A stretch of 33,197 bases of DNA from an uncultured Bacteroidales bacterium. GTDB lineage: Bacteria; Bacteroidota; Bacteroidia; Bacteroidales; GWA2-32-17. The DNA is taken from assembly GCA_937960415.1 (NCBI GenBank), contig CALGPK010000014.1, positions 32,001-65,197 on the forward strand. Direction: 5' to 3'. Both the position numbers and the translations under genes were made by a program. Below, piece after piece: positions 1 through 8,315 of the stretch (position 1 is the stretch's first letter; every line of letters begins with the position of its first letter). The notes under the pieces are model-generated. The model had not been told where the DNA came from. It saw nothing but the letters and a program-made list of their open reading frames with translations, and searched no databases.

Positions 1-9
1 TAAGTTGTC

Positions 10-3000
10 TTAAATCCATTTTACCAATGGAAAATCCATGCGATGAGGGAGTAATGGGTGTTTAGGATAGATGCGGAATGCGTAATCGTAAACACCGGCT
101 TTAATGGTTGGTATATGGCAGCTATAAATTACATTACCTTTTTCTTCGCGTATAGGTTGTAATTTTTCGACGAACAAAATTTCTTTAATTTCATCAAATT
201 CTTTTCTGCCAAACAAAACTTCAATACCAATTTCTTCGGGTCTAATTTCATGTAAATTTAATGTTATTTCTGCAATAAAATCGTCACCAAGTTTAAGTGG
301 TTTTTGTGTAGAATCGGGTATTTTTACATCAACGATTTCTATACTTTCCCATGAACGTAAGATGCGTAATTTCCATGCCGAAATTTCTCTGGCTTTTTCG
401 AAATGATTGTTGCAAAGAATTTCTCTGCGTTCGAATAGCTTACGATAGTATTTTTCGTAATACTCGTCGAGCATTCTTTTCATAGTAAATTGAGGGACAA
501 TAGAGGATATAGTTTTTTTAATATACCCAATCCATTTGGTGGGGATATCTTGTTCGTTGGTTTGATAATAAGTAGGTGCTATCTCGTTTTCGAACAAAAA
601 ATATAAGGTTTCGGCATCGAGTTCATCTTGGTATTGTTGATTGGTATAGGTTCGTTCTTCTTTTAGTGCCCATCCGGCTCCTTTGACGTATCCTTCTGCC
701 CACCAGCCATCTAAGACGCTAACGTTTACCACACCGTTCATGATAGCTTTTTCGCCGCTGGTACCCGAAGCTTCGAGAGGGCGGGTAGGCGTATTGAGCC
801 ATATATCTACACCCTGTATAAGTTTGGTAGCTAATTCCATATCGTAATTTTCGAGGAACAGTATTTTGCCAATAAATTCCGGACGATGCGAAACTTCGTA
901 AATCATTTTAATTAAGTCTTGACCGGCTTTATCGGCAGGATGAGCCTTACCTGCAAAAATAAAAATCATGGGATATTGTGTATGATTAACAAGGCGGCTT
1001 AATCGATTTAAATCGGTAAAAAGCAAATGTGCACGCTTGTATGTTGCAAAACGACGTGCAAAACCAACCGTTAGCACATGATCGTTCATTTTTTCGATAA
1101 GTTCTAAAACAAATTTGGGACTTTCCTGACGTATTTCGATATTTTCCATCAGACGCTTACGAATAAAAACAAATAAATCTTCTTTTAATCGTTTTCGTAT
1201 TTCCCATATTTCATTATCGGGTACGTTTTCGATGTTTTTCCAATTATCGGGGTTCGATTGATCGAACAAAAAGTCTTCGGGTAAATAACGGCGGTATAAA
1301 TTTAACCAGGGTTTAGCAACCCATGTTGGAAAATGTACTCCGTTGGTAACATGTCCGATATGAATTTCTTCGGGAAAATAATTGTTCCAAATGGGTTGAA
1401 ACATTTTTCGTGAAACTCTGCCATGGATTTTGCTTACTCCGTTGACTTCCTGCGAAAGTTTACAGGCGAGTACGCTCATAGAAAATTTTTCGTTAGGATC
1501 GTTTTCATTAACTTTTCCCAAACCAATAAATGCTTCCCAGCTAATATTAAATTTATCGGCGTAATACGAAAGATAAGTACGTATTAGGTCTTCGGAAAAC
1601 ACATCGTGACCGGCAGGGACGGGTGTATGGGTGGTAAATAAGGTGGTTGATCGTACAATTTCTAAAGCTTCGTAAAAACTTAGGTGTCTTACTTCTATAA
1701 GACGACGAAGTCTTTCTAAACCAATAAAGGCTGCATGTCCTTCGTTGCAATGGTATAGTTTGGGTGTTAGTCCAAGCAACTCTAACATTTTTATTCCGCC
1801 AATTCCCAGTAATATTTCTTGCTTTAGTCGATGTTCGTTGTCGCCACCGTACAACTGATAGGTGATGGCTTTATCGTCGGGATGGTTTTCGTCGATGTCG
1901 GTATCGAGCAGGTAAAGTGAAACTCTTCCTATTTTAACCTCCCATATTTTAGCGAAGACGGTTCTGCCAGGGAATGGAATGGAAACCATAAGCCATTCGC
2001 CTTTTTCATTTCGAACGGGCAATACGGGCATGTGTGTAAATTTTTGTGGTTGATACAAAGCAATTTGTTCTCCGCTAACGCTCAGAGACTGTGTAAAGTA
2101 TCCGTATCGGTACAGTAGTCCAACTCCCGTAATGGCTTTGCACGAATCGCTGGCTTGCTTTAGATAATCGCCGGCAAGGACTCCCAAGCCACCTGAGTAT
2201 ATTTTAAGGGTATCGTTAATGCCGTATTCCATGCTGAAGTAGGCTATCAATTCATGGTAATCGGGTTTTTGAGCCATGTAGTTTTTAAATTTATGATAGA
2301 CTTCTTCGTATCGGCTCAAAAACTCGTTGTTGTTGCAAAGTTGCTTGTATTGTTCAAGCGATAACGATTCGAGCAATATAATAGGATTGTTGCCCGATTG
2401 TCGCCATAAGTGTGGGTCGATAGATTCGAACATTTCCTGTGCATCGAAGTTCCACGACCACCATAAATTTTGCGACATTTCTCTAAGTCCTAACAAAGCA
2501 TCGGGTAAATACGATTTTACCAGAATTTTTTTCCATTGCGGCTTGTTGTTGTTCGTTTCAGAAAATAAAGTGTCGGGAAGCTTTTTGTCTTTATACAGGT
2601 CGTATCTAAGCTTAGTTTTATGAATGGCAAGAGTAAATGATTCGATATAGTACTGAATGAGTTTTTCCCACAATATTTGTTGTGCTATTTCGTAAGCTTT
2701 TAATGAAGCGCGAATACGTTCTTCGTCGGTAAGTTGAAGAAATTTATTGATACAGTAAACACATTGATTAACAACGTCGTTGTAATTATCGTCGGTACGT
2801 TCGAGAATATAAACGCTATTTTCGTAGTCGTTAAAATTTTGTTGTACCCAGAGACCAAAGCCGGTAAGGTTGGTTGTAATGGTAGGTATATGAAAAGCTA
2901 AACTTTCGAGAGGCGTATATCCCCATGGCTCATAGTACGAAGGAAATACAGTAAGATCGAAGCCAATAAGCAGATCGTAATATGTTAGATTAAAAATTCC

Positions 3001-4245
3001 ATCTGCTCCGTCGAGATAGCAGGGAACGAAAAATATTTTAACTTGATCGCTTGCTTTATTTAGAATACCTTTTTCTTTGATACGGTTTAGAATAGGATCG
3101 AATTCTTCTTCATGCAGACGATGTGTAAGAAAATTACTTTCCCATGGTGTTACAAAGTCGGCATTGTGTATGTTTTCAATAATATCGGTACGTGGTCCGG
3201 CATGATTAGCCGGAACTAAAATGAAGGCATAAACAGGTTTGTCGATATTGCTATTTTCGTTTAGTTTAGCAATAGTATCAATAAATACATCAATACCTTT
3301 ATTATGAAATTCGTATCGTCCACTGGTGGCTATAAAAATGGCATTATCTTCAACGGGAGTATTGGTTAAGGCTTCGGTTATAGTTTTAAGTTTTTTACGA
3401 GCAGTAGCTTTTTTATGGTTAAATTCCTCGTGTTTGGGGACGAAAGTATCTTCAAATCCGTTGGGTGTAACAATATCGGCTTTTTTGCCAAGAAAATGTT
3501 CGCATTCGATATTGGTTATCTGGCTTACAACGGTAAACGCATCGGCAGAGTTAGCCGAAATATATTCGAGCGAATATTTAGAACTAATATTGAAACGAGT
3601 AGCAATTTCTTCGGGTTTATATGCTGTGATGTTTGAATATAAGGGCAACTTGTTTCCGGCAATTGAACGGCCCAACACGGTAGCGTGTGTGGTAAAGATA
3701 GTTCCAATTTGTGGTACATGTTTATTTAAATAAAGCACACCTGTACCGGTCATCCATTCATGAAAATGTGCAAGCACTTTATCTTGAGCTGTGATAAAAA
3801 AGTCGTAAAAGCTTTGTATAATACGAGCCGACGCATATCCAAATAGGGCAGGTTCAATGTAATCCCACTGTCCCGAAAGGGAATCGAGGCGATGGCTTTC
3901 CCAAAATTCGTAGAATATTTTGTCTTTTTGAGAAAAATATGCCGTAAAATCTACTAAGATAGCTACAGGACTTCCTGCTATTTTCCACCGCCCTATTTTG
4001 CACTTTAATCCTTCGTTTTGGAGCTGACGTTGCCATGAGCTAAATAAAAATTTATCTTCGATAAATTCATTGTGTAAGGAACTTTCTTTCCAAACCTCCG
4101 GACCGATTAAAATATAACGATCGTTGAGTAAATCGGATAATGATTTAGCTTTGGTAGAAATAACGGTATAAATGCCTCCGACTTTGTTGCATACTTCCCA
4201 GCTAACTTCAAACAAATAATCGGGCAATTGTTTTGTATTGTTCAT
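10..4245 (-). CDS. Glycogen synthase (GT3-like) / alpha-glucan phosphorylase (GT35) fusion
   Basis: This 1411-residue protein joins two glycogen enzymes of opposite direction. Residues 1 to about 560 resemble the eukaryotic-type GT3 glycogen synthase: the N-terminal EVSWEVCNKVGGIYTVIST block, the GRYEFHNKG block (R310), and the E-x7-E catalytic signature EPWGYTPLE (E439, E447). From about residue 580 a DUF3417-type segment (LPDALLGLREMSQNLWWSW) leads into a GT35 phosphorylase with SMEYGINDTLKIYSGGLGVL and the pyridoxal-phosphate site EASGTSGEKAIMNG, whose lysine is K1166. About 100 residues of beta-rich tail follow. The synthase half should extend alpha-1,4-glucan from a nucleotide sugar; the phosphorylase half should release glucose-1-phosphate. 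Both active sites look intact. The gene stands alone, divergent from trpS, with a TATCTTTG promoter element 22 bases before the ATG. Fused forms occur in Bacteroidota; the donor nucleotide cannot be read from the sequence. Confidence 0.93.
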   Translation of the reverse strand: MNNTKQLPDYLFEVSWEVCNKVGGIYTVISTKAKSLSDLLNDRYILIGPEVWKESSLHNEFIEDKFLFSSWQRQLQNEGLKCKIGRWKIAGSPVAILVDFTAYFSQKDKIFYEFWESHRLDSLSGQWDYIEPALFGYASARIIQSFYDFFITAQDKVLAHFHEWMTGTGVLYLNKHVPQIGTIFTTHATVLGRSIAGNKLPLYSNITAYKPEEIATRFNISSKYSLEYISANSADAFTVVSQITNIECEHFLGKKADIVTPNGFEDTFVPKHEEFNHKKATARKKLKTITEALTNTPVEDNAIFIATSGRYEFHNKGIDVFIDTIAKLNENSNIDKPVYAFILVPANHAGPRTDIIENIHNADFVTPWESNFLTHRLHEEEFDPILNRIKEKGILNKASDQVKIFFVPCYLDGADGIFNLTYYDLLIGFDLTVFPSYYEPWGYTPLESLAFHIPTITTNLTGFGLWVQQNFNDYENSVYILERTDDNYNDVVNQCVYCINKFLQLTDEERIRASLKAYEIAQQILWEKLIQYYIESFTLAIHKTKLRYDLYKDKKLPDTLFSETNNNKPQWKKILVKSYLPDALLGLREMSQNLWWSWNFDAQEMFESIDPHLWRQSGNNPIILLESLSLEQYKQLCNNNEFLSRYEEVYHKFKNYMAQKPDYHELIAYFSMEYGINDTLKIYSGGLGVLAGDYLKQASDSCKAITGVGLLYRYGYFTQSLSVSGEQIALYQPQKFTHMPVLPVRNEKGEWLMVSIPFPGRTVFAKIWEVKIGRVSLYLLDTDIDENHPDDKAITYQLYGGDNEHRLKQEILLGIGGIKMLELLGLTPKLYHCNEGHAAFIGLERLRRLIEVRHLSFYEALEIVRSTTLFTTHTPVPAGHDVFSEDLIRTYLSYYADKFNISWEAFIGLGKVNENDPNEKFSMSVLACKLSQEVNGVSKIHGRVSRKMFQPIWNNYFPEEIHIGHVTNGVHFPTWVAKPWLNLYRRYLPEDFLFDQSNPDNWKNIENVPDNEIWEIRKRLKEDLFVFIRKRLMENIEIRQESPKFVLELIEKMNDHVLTVGFARRFATYKRAHLLFTDLNRLSRLVNHTQYPMIFIFAGKAHPADKAGQDLIKMIYEVSHRPEFIGKILFLENYDMELATKLIQGVDIWLNTPTRPLEASGTSGEKAIMNGVVNVSVLDGWWAEGYVKGAGWALKEERTYTNQQYQDELDAETLYFLFENEIAPTYYQTNEQDIPTKWIGYIKKTISSIVPQFTMKRMLDEYYEKYYRKLFERREILCNNHFEKAREISAWKLRILRSWESIEIVDVKIPDSTQKPLKLGDDFIAEITLNLHEIRPEEIGIEVLFGRKEFDEIKEILFVEKLQPIREEKGNVIYSCHIPTIKAGVYDYAFRIYPKHPLLPHRMDFPLVKWI

Positions 4246-4266
4246 AGTAGTTCTTTATTTTGGTTT

Positions 4267-4274
4267 CAAAGATA
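4267..4274 (-). promoter_or_regulatory. -7 promoter element of the glycogen fusion gene
   Basis: TATCTTTG on the minus strand fits the Bacteroidota sigma-ABfr -7 consensus TAnnTTTG. It lies 22 bases before the ATG at 4245. No good -33 TTTG is visible; instead a perfect 6-bp palindromic hairpin (ACCCTT-TTT-AAGGGT, 4300-4314) sits just upstream. Confidence 0.6.
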
Positions 4275-4424
4275 CATGTTAATTTACCTTATACGAATGA
4301 CCCTTTTTAAGGGTTTTAAAAAGATATTAACAAATGTTTAAGTTTTTTATGTTTGCTGAAAGTACTTGATATTTGTTAATTTTAATGGTTTCAATAAAAA
4401 AAAACTGGGTAAAAAAAATTAGTG

Positions 4425-4432
4425 TACCTTTG
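4425..4432 (+). promoter_or_regulatory. -7 promoter element of trpS
   Basis: TACCTTTG fits TAnnTTTG and ends 10 bases before the ATG at 4443, so the leader would be only a few bases long. It overlaps the in-frame GTG at 4422, which argues against that codon as the start. Confidence 0.65.
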
Positions 4433-4442
4433 TAGAAAAAAA

Positions 4443-5435
4443 ATGAGTGAAATTGTTGTTAGCGGTATTCGTTCTACCGGCAATCTTCATCTGGGGAATT
4501 ATTTTGGAGCAATAAGAAATTTTTTAAAATTGCAGGAACAACATCAATGTTATTTTTTTATAGCGGATTTTCATTCGTTAACAACTCATCCAACACCTTC
4601 CGATTTATTGGGCAATACGCGTCAGGTGCTTATTGAGTATTTGGCTTGTGGATTAGACCCGGAGAAATGTGTTTTGTATCGACAGTCGGATGTACACGAA
4701 ATACCGGAGTTGTACTTGTTGCTCAATATGAATGCCTATTTGGGCGAACTCGAACGCTGTACGACTTTTAAAGAAAAAGCCCGTAAACAACCCAATAACA
4801 TCAATGCTGGTTTGCTTACTTATCCGGTGCTAATGGCAGCCGATATATTGATACATAAAGCCTCAAAAGTACCCGTAGGCAAAGATCAGGAGCAACACCT
4901 TGAAATGACGCGAAATTTTGCAGCACGTTTCAATCGCATGTATGGTGTTGATTACTTTCCCGAGCCAGTAGCTTACAATTTTGGCAAGGAGTTAATCAAA
5001 ATACCTGGTCTGGACGGTAGTGGTAAAATGGGCAAATCGGAGGGCAATGCTATTCATCTTTCCGACCCACCCGAAGTAATTCGCAAAAAAGTAATGAGAG
5101 CGGTTACTGATAGTGGACCTACACAAGCCAATCAGCCCATGTCGGAGCCAGTAGCCAATTTATTTATGCTTATGAAAATCATCTCGTCAACCGATACTTA
5201 CCAGTATTTTCTCGATAGTTACAACCAGTGTACGATTCGATATGGCGATATGAAAAAGCAACTTGCCGAAGACATTATTGCGTTTATTAAGCCTATTTAC
5301 GATAGAATTATAGAATTAAATAATCGACCGGATTATTTAAAACAAGTAATTGAATTGGGGGCCGATAAAGCTCGCCAGAGTGCGTCCAAAACATTAAAAG
5401 AAGTGAGAGAAATTATTGGATTTAAAGCATTTTAA
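4443..5435 (+). CDS. trpS: Tryptophan--tRNA ligase
   Basis: Class I aminoacyl-tRNA synthetase of 330 residues that charges tRNA-Trp with tryptophan in the cytoplasm. The Rossmann-fold signatures are present: the HIGH-like segment STGNLHLGNYFGA near residues 11-23 and the KMSKS-like loop KMGKS at residues 195-199. Length and the opening MSEIVVSGIRSTG match the bacterial TrpS family. I chose ATG 4443 rather than the in-frame GTG at 4422, because the GTG adds seven unconserved residues and lies just ahead of and inside the -7 promoter motif (4425-4432). The gene is divergent from the glycogen fusion gene and is followed by 130 bases before the ferredoxin, which has its own promoter motif. No clear terminator is seen after it. 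Confidence 0.96.
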   Translation: MSEIVVSGIRSTGNLHLGNYFGAIRNFLKLQEQHQCYFFIADFHSLTTHPTPSDLLGNTRQVLIEYLACGLDPEKCVLYRQSDVHEIPELYLLLNMNAYLGELERCTTFKEKARKQPNNINAGLLTYPVLMAADILIHKASKVPVGKDQEQHLEMTRNFAARFNRMYGVDYFPEPVAYNFGKELIKIPGLDGSGKMGKSEGNAIHLSDPPEVIRKKVMRAVTDSGPTQANQPMSEPVANLFMLMKIISSTDTYQYFLDSYNQCTIRYGDMKKQLAEDIIAFIKPIYDRIIELNNRPDYLKQVIELGADKARQSASKTLKEVREIIGFKAF

Positions 5436-5530
5436 AATTTATTGATTCGTTCATTCTTTGCTAAAACTTTAATAACAAAAAATTCAGAGAAAATAAATCT
5501 AAAATCATTTTACAATTTCAAATACATGTA

Positions 5531-5538
5531 TATATTTG
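5531..5538 (+). promoter_or_regulatory. -7 promoter element of the ferredoxin gene
   Basis: TATATTTG matches TAnnTTTG and ends 27 bases before the ATG at 5566. The in-frame TTG at 5536 lies inside this motif and is therefore unlikely to be a start. A -33 partner is not obvious. Confidence 0.6.
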
Positions 5539-5565
5539 CTGCGGATTAACCAAAAATTTAAGACC

Positions 5566-5733
5566 ATGGCTTACGTAATTTCAAACGATTGTACTGCTTG
5601 TGGTACATGTATCGATGAATGTCCGGTTGGTGCTATTTCCGAAGGCGACATTTATAAAATCGACCCCGAAGTATGTACCGACTGTGGGGCTTGTGCAGAT
5701 GTATGCCCTGTAGAAGCAATTCATCCTGCATAG
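5566..5733 (+). CDS. 2x[4Fe-4S] ferredoxin
   Basis: A 55-residue bacterial-type ferredoxin, a soluble low-potential electron carrier. Two complete cluster motifs are visible: C9-x2-C12-x2-C15-x3-C19-P and C37-x2-C40-x2-C43-x3-C47-P. The internal pseudo-symmetry and length are those of clostridial-type 2[4Fe-4S] ferredoxins. The partner could be pyruvate:ferredoxin oxidoreductase, a hydrogenase or an Rnf-type complex; none is encoded nearby, so this is open. The start MAYVISNDC is the family's usual opening, and an extension to TTG 5536 would enter the promoter. It is a single-gene unit with its own promoter element and a strong intrinsic terminator 23 bases after the stop, consistent with high expression. 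Its presence suggests anaerobic metabolism. Confidence 0.95.
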   Translation: MAYVISNDCTACGTCIDECPVGAISEGDIYKIDPEVCTDCGACADVCPVEAIHPA

Positions 5734-5755
5734 TAGAAGCAAATGAAAGCAATAA

Positions 5756-5782
5756 AGGCTACCTATTGGGGTAGCTTTTTTT
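5756..5782 (+). terminator. Intrinsic terminator of the ferredoxin gene
   Basis: GCTACC (5758-5763), a six-base loop and GGTAGC (5770-5775) form a perfect 6-bp stem, followed by seven T. It lies just behind the ferredoxin stop codon. Confidence 0.85.
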
Positions 5783-5839
5783 GTTTTATGCAATAGCGTT
5801 TTTTTTAAAAATTGTACTCTAAAATAAGAAGAGGACTAA

Positions 5840-5868
5840 TATTCAATGGTTTTGTTGAATAAAATTTT
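5840..5868. terminator. Possible AT-rich terminator between ferredoxin and pgk-like gene
   Basis: TATTCAA (5840-5846) and TTGAATA (5855-5861) form a 7-bp stem with an 8-base loop, followed on the plus strand by AAAA and a run of T. It sits between two convergent genes, immediately beyond the stop of the pgk-like gene, and might stop transcription from either side. The stem is weak. Confidence 0.35.
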
Positions 5869-7158
5869 TTATTCTTTTATTAAAGCTTTAACTGGTTCTA
5901 TGCCGGTGTACGAATTCTCTTGTATTGCTTTAAGAACAGCACCACCTCCGGTAAAAATATAATAACGAGGACTATCGAGTGCAACAATATACAATCCGGG
6001 CAACAATCGCTTCAATTCCTGCATCGTATCGCCTCCGCCGTATAATTTAACCGAATCGGGGCTCTCATCTATAATTTGGTCTAAGGCAATGGTACCTTCG
6101 TTGAAATAGGGCATATAACCCATTACAGCATTGACGAAGATGGTTTTAGCAGCATGAAATTTATCGGCAATATCGGGTTCTTTAAAATTGTCGGATGTAA
6201 CATCGAGAACATAGTTTAATGATGTGCCCGGTGTTAATTTTCGGATATCATGAGTTCGATACATGCCTTCTATCTTACCTTCGAGTGTATCGGATTCGAC
6301 AATATAGGGGCATTCTATGATTTTATGTTCGTATTGCTTGCTAAATTCAACAAATTTTTGAGCATGTTGCAGGTCATCTTCATCAATTCCTTTGATAGAA
6401 AGTTGGTATTTGGCACATAAGTAAGCATTGTAAATAACTCCACCTAACATTAAATAATCTACTTGTTGCAGTAAAGCATATAATGGTTCAATTTTGGTGT
6501 CAAATTTGGCTCCGGCAACAACTGCCAAAAAAGGTCTGTTTGGATTGAATATACGTTCCAGATTTACCAATTCTTTTTGCATCAAAAAGCCGGCATACGA
6601 TGGCAAATACTGGTTTACCTTAACGGTGGAGGCGTGGGGTTGCCACGAACCGAATGCGTCGTTAACAAAAATATCGGCCAAGCCTGCTAATTGATGAGCA
6701 AAGCGGTCGGCTTCCTCGCCTTTGGCCTCTTCGCCTTTAAACCAGCGTGTGTTGGGCAAATAAATGGCATCGAGTTTGTCTTCCTTAAGTTCACGTATCA
6801 TGTGGTTGATGGAGGTTTCTATACCAAAATACCCAAAGTTGCCGTCTCGTGTAAACTCTGGAACTCCAATATTAATATGCAGTTTGTTTTGCAAATAATC
6901 GACTATTGGCTGCACCGAAGTATTAAAACTTATATCAATTTCACCGGTTTTTTTGTTTCGAGGACGCCCTACGTGGGTCATCAGAATAATTTTACCACCT
7001 TTGGCGTTAATGTAATAAAGTGTACCTAACGTTGCATCAATACGATATGGATCGTAGATTACTCCTTTTTTAACAACATTATGATCGACTCTAACCAGTA
7101 CTATTTTGCCTTTTAGGCTTGCATCTTGAATGCCTCTGATAGGTAAATTTTGAAACAT
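5869..7158 (-). CDS. Divergent phosphoglycerate kinase family protein
   Basis: A 429-residue member of the phosphoglycerate kinase family, which normally transfers phosphate between 1,3-bisphosphoglycerate and ADP. Recognisable blocks, in order: VRVDHNVV (22-29), the PYRID region near R39, THVGRP (61-66), LPNTRWFKGEE (134-144), DIFVNDAFG (162-170), AGAKFDTKI (215-223), GGGDT (374-378) and FTGGGA (402-407). Several positions are unusual. The usual GTAHRAHAST is SWQPHAST, losing the His-Arg pair that contacts 3-phosphoglycerate in known structures. The usual GPMGVFE (nucleotide ribose contact) is AVMGYMP. These changes suggest a paralogue with altered substrate or reduced activity rather than the main glycolytic enzyme, though that is inference. 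It has its own promoter motif (7177-7184) behind a glycosyltransferase gene on the same strand. Confidence 0.8.
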   Translation of the reverse strand: MFQNLPIRGIQDASLKGKIVLVRVDHNVVKKGVIYDPYRIDATLGTLYYINAKGGKIILMTHVGRPRNKKTGEIDISFNTSVQPIVDYLQNKLHINIGVPEFTRDGNFGYFGIETSINHMIRELKEDKLDAIYLPNTRWFKGEEAKGEEADRFAHQLAGLADIFVNDAFGSWQPHASTVKVNQYLPSYAGFLMQKELVNLERIFNPNRPFLAVVAGAKFDTKIEPLYALLQQVDYLMLGGVIYNAYLCAKYQLSIKGIDEDDLQHAQKFVEFSKQYEHKIIECPYIVESDTLEGKIEGMYRTHDIRKLTPGTSLNYVLDVTSDNFKEPDIADKFHAAKTIFVNAVMGYMPYFNEGTIALDQIIDESPDSVKLYGGGDTMQELKRLLPGLYIVALDSPRYYIFTGGGAVLKAIQENSYTGIEPVKALIKE

Positions 7159-7176
7159 ATTTTATATATTTTTTTG

Positions 7177-7184
7177 CAAAGATA
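7177..7184 (-). promoter_or_regulatory. -7 promoter element of the pgk-like gene
   Basis: TATCTTTG on the minus strand, 19 bases before the ATG at 7158 and inside the 41-base gap after the glycosyltransferase. The kinase gene can thus be transcribed independently of the two genes upstream. Confidence 0.6.
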
Positions 7185-7199
7185 ATTTTTTTTAGTTAT

Positions 7200-8315
7200 C
7201 TAATACAAACGATTATTTTGTTCTAAATCTACAATAACTTTTTCAAGAGCATTATCTAGCAAATGGTATGAGCTGTATTGATGATTGAATTTATAAACCG
7301 ATAGCATTTCTATGGCTTTATTGAGCATAAGATTATCTTGAAATGAAATGACAAATATTTTTTGTGTTTGATGATAATTGGCAAGGTATTCTTGCTCGGT
7401 TTGTCCGGGTGTAGGAACCAGAATAGCTGTTCGTTGTAGTGCAATTAAGTCCATAATGGTGGAATACCCAGAACGGGCAACAATGTATTTCGAAGAGGAA
7501 ATAAGCTGGTAAAGTTCGCTCGAATTGGCAAATGAATAAATAGTGATGTTGTTCTCTTGAATGATTTTTTTTGAATATTCGGGTTTTCCAAGTACTAATG
7601 CACATTGATACGGTAATTGTTTCATTTGTTTTAGAAGTAGTTCTGTAAAAATAGTACGCTGTGGTTCCGGACCGCTGATAATTCCGAGCACTTCGTACTT
7701 ATGTTCAACATCTTGCACGGCTAAGGCTTTTTTTTCGAAGCGAGACAAAATTCCAATGTACTGTATGTTACAATTTTTGCTTATACTTAAATCGCCTGCA
7801 AAATTTGGAAATGATTGGATATCGGGAACCCAACCATATCGAAATTTTCGAATGAGCTTTTTTATTTGCCACGACAGTATAGGCTCAAAAAAACTCACAT
7901 ACGGAGGCAATTTAATGTTGATTTGATGAGTAATGACAACTGAAGGAATGGATCTGTAAAAACAACCCAAGCGACTATCGCTGATAATGAGATGAATATG
8001 GTACTTAGTTACCCAATGTTTAATATGCTTTTTATCGCGGATAATTCCAACATAAATCTTAGGTATCAGGCCTAATAAATCGAAAACATTTAATGCTCTT
8101 GATTTATATTTTATTTCGGGCGAACGATGAGGTATCCACTCGAACGGAATGTTTTCTTGTTGCAAAAAAAGAAATTGCGAACGAGAACAGGCTATGTACA
8201 ATTTACAGTTATAATGAAGTAAGCGGTTTAAAATTGGTATGATACGCGAGACATGCCCCAAACCCCAGTCGAGTGGACATACCAGCACATTGTATTTGGA
8301 ACGGTTTATACCCAC
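7200..8315 (-). CDS. MurG-like glycosyltransferase (GT-B fold)
   Basis: A 371-residue protein with the layout of GT28/UDP-glucuronosyltransferase-like GT-B enzymes. The N-terminal sugar-acceptor domain opens with the glycine-rich loop LDWGLGHVSRIIPIL (15-29). The C-terminal half contains ARSGYSTIMDL, the usual nucleotide-sugar contact region, followed by the VPTPGQTEQEYLA segment. No signal peptide or long membrane helix is evident, so it probably acts at the inner face of the membrane. Donor and acceptor are unknown. The start is GTG (8313-8315), lying inside the end of the upstream radical SAM gene with a 10-base overlap, so the two are translationally coupled. It is distinct from the true MurG in the division cluster of this window. 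Confidence 0.75.
   Translation of the reverse strand: MGINRSKYNVLVCPLDWGLGHVSRIIPILNRLLHYNCKLYIACSRSQFLFLQQENIPFEWIPHRSPEIKYKSRALNVFDLLGLIPKIYVGIIRDKKHIKHWVTKYHIHLIISDSRLGCFYRSIPSVVITHQINIKLPPYVSFFEPILSWQIKKLIRKFRYGWVPDIQSFPNFAGDLSISKNCNIQYIGILSRFEKKALAVQDVEHKYEVLGIISGPEPQRTIFTELLLKQMKQLPYQCALVLGKPEYSKKIIQENNITIYSFANSSELYQLISSSKYIVARSGYSTIMDLIALQRTAILVPTPGQTEQEYLANYHQTQKIFVISFQDNLMLNKAIEMLSVYKFNHQYSSYHLLDNALEKVIVDLEQNNRLY

Noticed and set aside
7200..8315. Second murG
   Set aside because: Only the general GT-B pattern is shared; the true murG with all motifs is at 19780-20886, so this is named only as MurG-like.
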